From NCBI GenBank assembly GCA_001247695.2, contig LGRX02029264.1, positions 1-25,280 on the forward strand: a stretch of DNA of 25,280 nt. The letters are read 5' to 3'. Shown piece by piece: positions 20,801-25,280 of the stretch (its first letter is position 1; each line of letters opens with the position of its first letter). Made by a program: the position numbers and the translations under genes. This stretch comes from Cymbomonas tetramitiformis. Lineage: Eukaryota; Chlorophyta; Pyramimonadophyceae; Pyramimonadales; Pyramimonadaceae. A model generated the notes under the pieces. That model saw only the letters and a list, made by a program, of their open reading frames with translations. It made no database searches and was not told the DNA's origin.

Positions 20801-22162
20801 GGCGGAGGAGGCGCCCGAGGTGTTCGGCATGCACGAGAACGCCAACATCAGCTTCCAGCTGCGCGACGCCAAGACACTGATGGACACGGTTTTGTCCATC
20901 CAGCCCCGTCTGGTGGCCGCGGCGGGGGCGAAGAGCCCGGAGGATGTGGTGCTGGATCTGGCGGCTGAGCTCTTTGGAGGGCTGTCGGAGAAGCCCATGA
21001 CCAACGAGGAGGCACACGAGAGCACATTCGCCCTCGGGGCCGACGGCATGCTCACCTCGCTCGCCGTCGTGCTGTCACAGGTCCGGTCACCGCCCGCAAC
21101 CCCCCACTGCGCGTTTCCTTCCGTCCATCAGTGCCGCAGCTTAGAACAGCTTCCATTTCGTGGCTGACACAGCGGGTTACAACTGAATGTGACGCACGCT
21201 CGCCCATGTGTTTGACTAGTTACATCCCAGCTCGAGCCTCGACAGGGAGTGGAGGTCGCAGCCCCCACGTGTCGTACATCCAGCGGCCCTTCCTGTGAGG
21301 TACACATGTGGCGCACCATGTTTGGCTTTATCCGCGCGGAGCCGCACTCGCTTAGTCAGGGTCTTCCCCCCTGGGTTTGAGCTTGCCCTCACCGTGCGAT
21401 GGGTTGGCGCGTGCGCAGGAGATGGAGAGGTTCAACAAGCTGCTGAAGCAAATGCGAAGTACGCTGCAGCTGCTTCAGAAAGCCGTCAAGGGCTTGGTGG
21501 TGATGTCCGACGACCTGGAGCTGATGTTCAACTCCCTCCTCAACAACCAGGTCCCCGGCCTGTGGGGCAAGGTGGCCTACCCATGCCTGAAGCCGATGGC
21601 GTCGTGGATCATCGACTACCACCGCCGTGTGGAGTTCTTTGAGTCGTGGATTGCCAACGGCAACCCCAAGTGCTACTGGCTGCCCGGCTTCTTCTTCCCG
21701 CAGGGCTTCCTCACGGGCTGCCTCCAGGCGCACGCCCGCAAGTACGCCATGCCCATCGACACGCTCAACTTCGACTTCTCGGTGACGCTGATGAGCGACG
21801 CGGACGAGGTGGAGGCTGGGCCCGAGGACGGGATCTACATCGACGGGCTGTTTGTGGACAACGCTAGGTGGAACATGGCGGAGCAGTGGCTGGACGAGAG
21901 CGAGCCGGGGGTGATGCAGTCGCCTCTGCCAGTGGTGCACTTCCTGCCCGCGCAGAAGCCCTTGGAGAATCTCTTCAAGCCCGAGAAGATGGACGAGTAC
22001 CAGACCCCCCTGTACAAAACTAGCATCCGCGCTGGAATCCTCTCCACCACCGGGCAGTCCACCAACTTCGTGCTTTGCGTTCTTTTGCCCATCCGGGAAG
22101 GCACCGGCCCCGACTTCTGGGTGCTCCAGGGCGCTGCGCTGCTCTGTATGCTCGACACGTAG
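8012..22162 (+). CDS. DNAH6: Axonemal dynein heavy chain, single-headed inner-arm (DNAH6-like), 5 exons
   Basis: This is the motor subunit of an inner-arm dynein: it hydrolyses ATP and slides doublet microtubules in cilia or flagella. Spliced frame: 8012-8854, 9042-10187, 11069-11914, 12372-21080 and 21419-22162, giving 4095 residues, the usual size for single-headed axonemal heavy chains. Order: N-terminal tail (conserved WKGFSLWRKAVRR at 232-244), linker to about 1260, AAA1 P-loop GPAGTGKT 1422-1429 with Walker B CFDEFN from 1472, AAA2 GPTGSGKT 1703-1710, AAA3 GDTGVGKS 2050-2057 with FVDDVNMP 2116-2123, AAA4 GVGGSGKQ 2403-2410, coiled-coil stalk about 2636-2937 holding the microtubule-binding domain about 2758-2849, AAA5 from 2949, AAA6 with CLQNCHLAKSWM 3543-3554, and a C-terminal domain with LSTTGQSTNFV near 4056-4066. 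An in-frame TAA at 7997 precedes the ATG, which has A at -3. All four P-loops are intact. Family is certain; the DNAH6 class, judged from remembered C-terminal signatures, needs a tree. Confidence 0.95.
8855..9041 (+). other. Intron 1 (187 nt, GT-AG, phase 0)
   Basis: It starts GTGTGTCT and ends CATTTCCTCAG, with a (GT)n tract at 9011-9024 before the acceptor. The exon text on both sides requires it. Its first part contains an imperfect copy of the exon 1 donor region (see findings). CAGGTG occurs at both the donor and acceptor junctions. Confidence 0.88.
9042..10187 (+). CDS. DNAH6: Dynein heavy chain exon 2 (residues 282-663)
   Basis: This exon encodes the middle of the N-terminal tail, which assembles the heavy chain with its light chains and anchors it to the doublet. 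A striking Glu/Ala/Lys-rich low-complexity segment occupies residues 436-482 (9504-9644), between a Pro-rich stretch and the conserved PLYEIEVLLADG. It probably forms a charged helix or flexible insert. The exon ends after the Gln of KMCLDQ at CCAG|GTGCGC. Beyond it the open frame continues to a stop at 10314-10316 but loses family resemblance at once. Confidence 0.88.
10188..11068 (+). other. Intron 2 (881 nt, GT-AG, phase 0)
   Basis: It starts GTGCGCGAAG and ends CCGTTGCGCAG. It is the longest intron. The first 129 nt stay open in the exon frame, so retention would add 42 residues and then stop. A TCA run (10553-10567) and a CATGCT/AGCATG hairpin near 10714-10733 lie inside. No second gene or RNA is recognised within it. 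Confidence 0.85.
11069..11914 (+). CDS. DNAH6: Dynein heavy chain exon 3 (residues 664-945)
   Basis: This exon encodes the end of the tail and the first part of the linker, the lever that swings across the AAA ring. The segment is largely helical and charged. Its end carries the hallmark linker signature RGLPSN, VVPEQKDKVEEFK, PVIASLRN and LKERHW. It starts in phase 0 at GCAG|ATCTTC and ends at GATAAG|GTGGAC, so HWDK is followed by VEEIIGRPI from exon 4, exactly the continuity expected for this domain. Confidence 0.88.
11915..12371 (+). other. Intron 3 (457 nt, GT-AG, phase 0)
   Basis: It starts GTGGACCTCC and ends GCGCCGCCAG. AGGTGGA is present at both junctions (donor 11913-11919, acceptor 12370-12376). 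An open frame runs through the 3' end of the intron into exon 4, so an apparent start codon at 12321 is intronic and is not the protein start. Confidence 0.86.
12372..21080 (+). CDS. DNAH6: Dynein heavy chain exon 4 (residues 946-3848): linker to C-terminal domain
   Basis: These 8709 nt are uninterrupted coding sequence. In order: the rest of the linker; AAA1 (starting about residue 1382, P-loop codons 13800-13823), the main ATPase site; AAA2 (14643-14666); AAA3 (15684-15707); AAA4 (16743-16766, with Gln after the P-loop Lys, as usual for AAA4 of axonemal dyneins); stalk helices flanking the microtubule-binding domain (17442 to about 18345); AAA5 and AAA6, which lack P-loops as is normal; and most of the C-terminal domain. 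AAA2 keeps [20 protein letters not shown] and AAA4 keeps FLFTDTQI. I see no frameshift or stop. The exon ends after VVLSQ at CACAG|GTCCGG. Confidence 0.95.
21081..21418 (+). other. Intron 4 (338 nt, GT-AG, phase 0)
   Basis: It starts GTCCGGTCAC and ends GGCGCGTGCGCAG. Reading through reaches a stop at 21165-21167, 28 codons past the donor. Splicing joins VVLSQ to EMERFNKLL, matching the family consensus across this helix. Confidence 0.88.
21419..22162 (+). CDS. DNAH6: Dynein heavy chain exon 5 (residues 3849-4095 and stop)
   Basis: This exon encodes the end of the C-terminal domain: EMERFNKLLKQMRSTL, LQKAVKGLVVM, WLPGFFFPQGFLTGCLQ, the DGIYIDGLFVDNARWN strand region, and PLYKTSIRAG then LSTTGQSTNFV. 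It closes with FWVLQGAALLCMLDT and TAG (22160-22162). The ending is the right length for the family, so the gene is complete at its 3' end. RAG before the LSTTG motif and VLLP after it are what point to the DNAH6 class rather than DNAH3/7/12, on remembered signatures. Confidence 0.93.
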   Translation, partial: EMERFNKLLKQMRSTLQLLQKAVKGLVVMSDDLELMFNSLLNNQVPGLWGKVAYPCLKPMASWIIDYHRRVEFFESWIANGNPKCYWLPGFFFPQGFLTGCLQAHARKYAMPIDTLNFDFSVTLMSDADEVEAGPEDGIYIDGLFVDNARWNMAEQWLDESEPGVMQSPLPVVHFLPAQKPLENLFKPEKMDEYQTPLYKTSIRAGILSTTGQSTNFVLCVLLPIREGTGPDFWVLQGAALLCMLDT

Positions 22163-23337
22163 GCAGCAGCCCTGCAGAACCGAGCTTTCGCTGCTACCGG
22201 GAGTGTCCCTGGGGAGTGGGTGGGGGAGCCAAGGATGCCTGCTTTGGGCCGGCCCCTCATAGATAGAATCGCCGCCCAGAACCAATTGTATAGGCTGCAG
22301 GCGCTTGGGATGTGCGCAAGCAGCATGAACGGCTGAAGCCAGTTAGCTCAGGCGCCATGGTGGATGCTGAGTCCAAGGCCGGGTGCTTCCCTTGGGGCAT
22401 GCTCTGGATATTCATATGCAGTCTCCGATCACTCGGCATCGGGCAGTATGTAGAACACAGCAGGCTGCAACCGCTTCGAAAACACCGTCCTTCGGGTTGA
22501 CAGCAGGTATATAGAGCCACTGGACATCCTAGACTGCCAAAGATATTTTAGAAAAATGTGATGGGCAGGGGTTTCTAGTCGAGGAAAGCAATGTGTGAAG
22601 GCATGCGCGCTTGAAGTCGAATTGCCCAGCTATTTAGGAGGAGCAAGGAATATCCTTACACCAAGGGTTACTGCACGGTCACTTTGGATTGGAAGACTGA
22701 TCTTCACACCATGAGTATGTATATTTAGTAAATGCCCAATGCAATCTCGATTCGATGGAATTTTGAGCATAATGTGGATACATCACAGTTTCCAAGCTGT
22801 ATGGTATGTTTGTTTAATCTACTTCGCCATTCTGAGGGAGTGATCGGTTTTTCTGAGTTAGTTGGAAGAGAAATCTCTGCAAGGCACTCAAAGGTACATA
22901 ATCCCTTACCGTATGGTGGAGCGCGCGGTACACCCCTGACATTCTTGGTTTGTTACTTGTTTTTGGAATATCGACCAGACTACATTGATGACAAATGCAG
23001 CGTGTTTTGTTTGTCGGTGATTAAGATTGGTCATTAGGATAAATTAATTACGGTTGTCGATTCGACAACAGAAGCTTCGGGCATCCATTGCTTCATTATT
23101 ATCGATCGTTTACCAGCTGCGCGTTCGATTTGTGCCTCACTAGTCGGGGAGGATTTTTTATGTTAATGTTTTTTTTATGGGGGTGCATGTTATAGCGGGG
23201 GCTTCACATAAAGCTGCATGCAAAACGGGGGGTCAAAAAAAGTTTTGTTAAAGTTATGGCTGCTTTTCGGTTTAAAAGTTGATAATGACTTATATATTTT
23301 ATACATATATTATATAGACATATGTGGCGAATGACCG

Positions 23338-23355
23338 CATCAACATATGTTGATG
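23338..23355. other. Perfect 18-bp palindrome
   Basis: CATCAACATATGTTGATG is identical to its reverse complement. Just upstream, ATGTGG and CCGCAT near 23322-23340 form a second small dyad overlapping it. It lies in an AT-rich intergenic patch with no neighbouring gene, so its role is unknown. Confidence 0.7.
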
Positions 23356-24406
23356 TGCATATTTTCAGGGAGAAAATAAGATAAAAAATACAGAGAGTCG
23401 CAAGATGGCGCTATCCAAGTATGACTGAGGATTGAAATACGGGTCTCGATCTCGTCTCAGTCTGTGAGTATGACCTTGAGGTTAGCGTGTGTCAGTATGA
23501 CGTATCATGTCATCCTGGGTACCAAGAGGTGAGAAGTTGAGAACGCTGCGAAAAACAGTCGGAAACTTTGCGTCGTTAGATTGAAAATTTTGTGGCTCTA
23601 GATGTATTTATGTATTTTCATAGCGTTCGTATCTTGCGGCTACGTGTGCCGCATCGTGTATCACAGTTGTTGTCCGATAAACAGTGCAATATGTGAGACA
23701 TTTCCTTTTCTTAGCGAATGGGAACCGCAGTCGATCGCTCATCGATACGAGGATTTTTGTTATCAAATTCAATTCGTTGAAACGCGTCGTCGCTCCTTCA
23801 AGGTTCAAACATCACTTAGTCGAGATCTCAGTTTCACAAATACCTTTGTGTCTGAACCTGGCGGCCAGACTGCTCCCTGACGTGCGGTCGGAAGCTTTTG
23901 TGCGGGAATTTTACAGGCGGATGTGAGCAGTGTTTTGGTTTGTATCGTTGTCCATTGTCACGACGACCTCATATGTTCTTCCGGTTTCATGTTTCTCTGC
24001 GCCGATGGCTCAGGATCTGTTGTTTGTTGCCAAGTCTGTGTGCTTGGCTTTTCTGCGTGATTGCCAAGACATTTCTCTTTTGGTACTTCGCAACCACAAC
24101 TGGTCCACATTTCCGCCTCTCCTTGTTTTAATGTTGGGAAACTTTGTGCGCATGCCGTGTCTGCACTTTTTTGCGATCTTGTGTTTCAGATACGCGATCT
24201 TGTTTTTAGAGTTTGTGTAGAAACTGTTGATCCATGTGTGCGTCTTCGAAGAGGTAGCAGCGCGTCTGGGGATCTACCCTGGCGGGATTAACCCCGCTCT
24301 TGGTTGGCCATGCTACCGTACAAATGTTTAGGACTACTGTACGCTACTTTCAGTGACTGCCATGAAATAGTTTGCGCTGCTGCTTGTTTTTCATTCCCCG
24401 ACTGAC

Positions 24407-24425
24407 TATATATATATATATATAT
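24407..24425. repeat. (TA)n microsatellite
   Basis: About nine uninterrupted TA dinucleotides, followed by a CGATACATCG near-palindrome. Confidence 0.9.
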
Positions 24426-24659
24426 CGATACATCGAAGAATAGCTTAACAGTGGTCGAAGAATCGTCGTCGTAAATCCGAAGAAATGACGTGATCGCATG
24501 TATGTGGGGACGACCGTTATACCCATGTGCGTACAGTGCCTAGCGACGTTTGGGACGAATGAATTGGACCTCATTGATTGCCTGAGTCATTTCATGACTC
24601 CCTAGGCTTTTCGAAGAATCGTTCTATAATTATCTGTGGAAAAACGAGCGAAACGTGTC

Positions 24660-24855
24660 ATGCTGCGTATGGATAGGACGAGGGCTGTGGAAAGCGTGTG
24701 TTGATTGAGAGAATGACCTCGTGATGAGGTTTGTAAAAAATGTAAGTAGAGAGCATGAGCTCGTGATGGGGGCTTTGGAACGTGTATGCGCATAGACCAA
24801 TGGAAGAAAAATCAACGGCCTCTTGAGGGGGGCTGCCGTCTTTAGGTCGCGAACG
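24660..24855 (+). repeat. Decayed leading edge of the 39-bp minisatellite
   Basis: Partial versions of the unit recur here: TGTGGAAAGCGTGTG then GAGAGAATGACCTC (about 24688-24720), TGTAAGTAGAGAGCATGAGCTC (about 24740-24762), and TTGGAACGTGTATG (about 24775-24788). The order of blocks is as in the regular array to the right, but substitutions and indels are many. Confidence 0.6.
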
Positions 24856-25280
24856 GTGTGTGTGAAGAGAATGGCCTTCTCAGAGGTGTGAAAAGTGTGT
24901 GTAGAGAGAATGGCCTTCTCAAAGCCGCAAAAAGTGTGTGTAGAGAGAATGGCCTTCTCAGAGGTGTGGAAAGTGTGTGTAGAGAGAATGGCCTTCCTCG
25001 AGGAGGAGTGTGGAAAGTGTGTGTAGAGAGAATGGCCTTCTCAGAGGTATTGAAAAGTGTGTGTAGAGAGAATGGCCTTCTCGGGGAGGTGTGGAAAGGT
25101 ATTGTGTGTGAGAGAATGGCCTTCTCGAGCCATAAAAACTGTGTGTAGAGAGAATGGCCTTCTCAGAGGTGTGGAAAGTGTGTGTAGAGAGAGTGACCTT
25201 CTCAGAGGTGTGGAAAGTGTGTGTAGAGAGAATGGCCTTCTCAGAGGTGGAAAGTGTGTGTAGAGAGAATGACCTTCTCA
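24856..25280 (+). repeat. 39-bp minisatellite, 11 units, open at the right edge
   Basis: The core ATGGCCTTCTC or its variants begins at 24871, 24910, 24949, 24988, 25032, 25072, 25116, 25154, 25193, 25232 and 25269. Most spacings are 39 nt, with exceptions of 44, 40, 44, 38 and 37. The consensus blocks are GTGTGTAGAGAGAATGGCC, TTCTCAGAGG and TGTGGAAA. Each unit contains a GAGAA/TTCTC inverted repeat around TGGCC. The array runs off the window. Open frames cross it, but indels that are not multiples of three change the frame between units, so coding is unlikely. Confidence 0.95.

Larger units (their letters stand above)
22163..24650. other. 3' flank of the dynein gene, no gene recognised
   Basis: GC content falls within a few hundred bases of the stop codon. 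No AATAAA occurs soon after the stop and I cannot place the poly(A) site. Short open frames (up to 101 codons) show no known domain and overlap one another in different frames. AT-rich patches lie near 23281-23320, and a T/G-rich stretch with short homopolymers lies near 23150-23280. Confidence 0.5.

Noticed and set aside
24858..25263. Repeat protein with a 13-residue unit encoded by the minisatellite
   Set aside because: The 39-bp unit is stop-free in more than one frame, and several units differ by 1, 2 or 5 nt, which shifts the frame between units. No upstream exon or start context supports translation.
24856..25280. CRISPR array
   Set aside because: The units are adjacent variants of one minisatellite with no unique spacers, and the window is eukaryotic.

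Overview
This is a eukaryotic nuclear window dominated by one large gene, a complete axonemal dynein heavy chain on the + strand (start codon 8012, stop codon ending 22162). I reconstruct five exons separated by four GT-AG introns. The spliced frame is 4095 codons plus stop and is closest, from memory of the family, to the single-headed inner-arm dyneins of the DNAH6 type. The organism must build motile cilia or flagella, has spliceosomal introns of 187-881 nt, and uses very GC-rich codons (so GC-rich at third positions that long open frames appear antisense). A flagellated protist or alga fits, but the sequence does not let me name the lineage.

Layout. 1-1035: GC-rich tandem satellite, about 2.2 copies of a 476-477 bp unit, running off the left edge. 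1036-4760: gene-free mosaic of mid-GC repeats. It holds an inverted pair of CTGGTGGTG-type repeats, a family of four copies of a structured element (three on +, one on -), a 172-bp tandem duplication, a G-run-rich stretch and AT microsatellites. 4760-7740: mostly unique sequence with no convincing gene, apart from a small tRNA-like fold on the - strand. 7744-8011: probable promoter and 5' leader of the dynein gene. 8012-22162: dynein heavy chain. 22163-24650: 3' flank without a recognisable gene. 24660-25280: degenerate, then regular, 39-bp minisatellite running off the right edge.

The dynein is the only gene I can support. Exons 1-3 encode the N-terminal tail and the start of the linker. Exon 4 (8709 nt, no intron) encodes the rest of the linker, AAA1 to AAA6, the stalk with its microtubule-binding domain, and most of the C-terminal domain. 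Exon 5 finishes the C-terminal domain. All four intron junctions are phase 0, and the flanking protein text joins smoothly at each.

I found no undescribed multi-gene system. The best candidates for novelty are the structured repeat family at 2484-4756, where hairpins are kept while their sequence changes, and the intron boundaries of the dynein gene, which show short direct repeats and in one case a tandem duplication of the splice donor.
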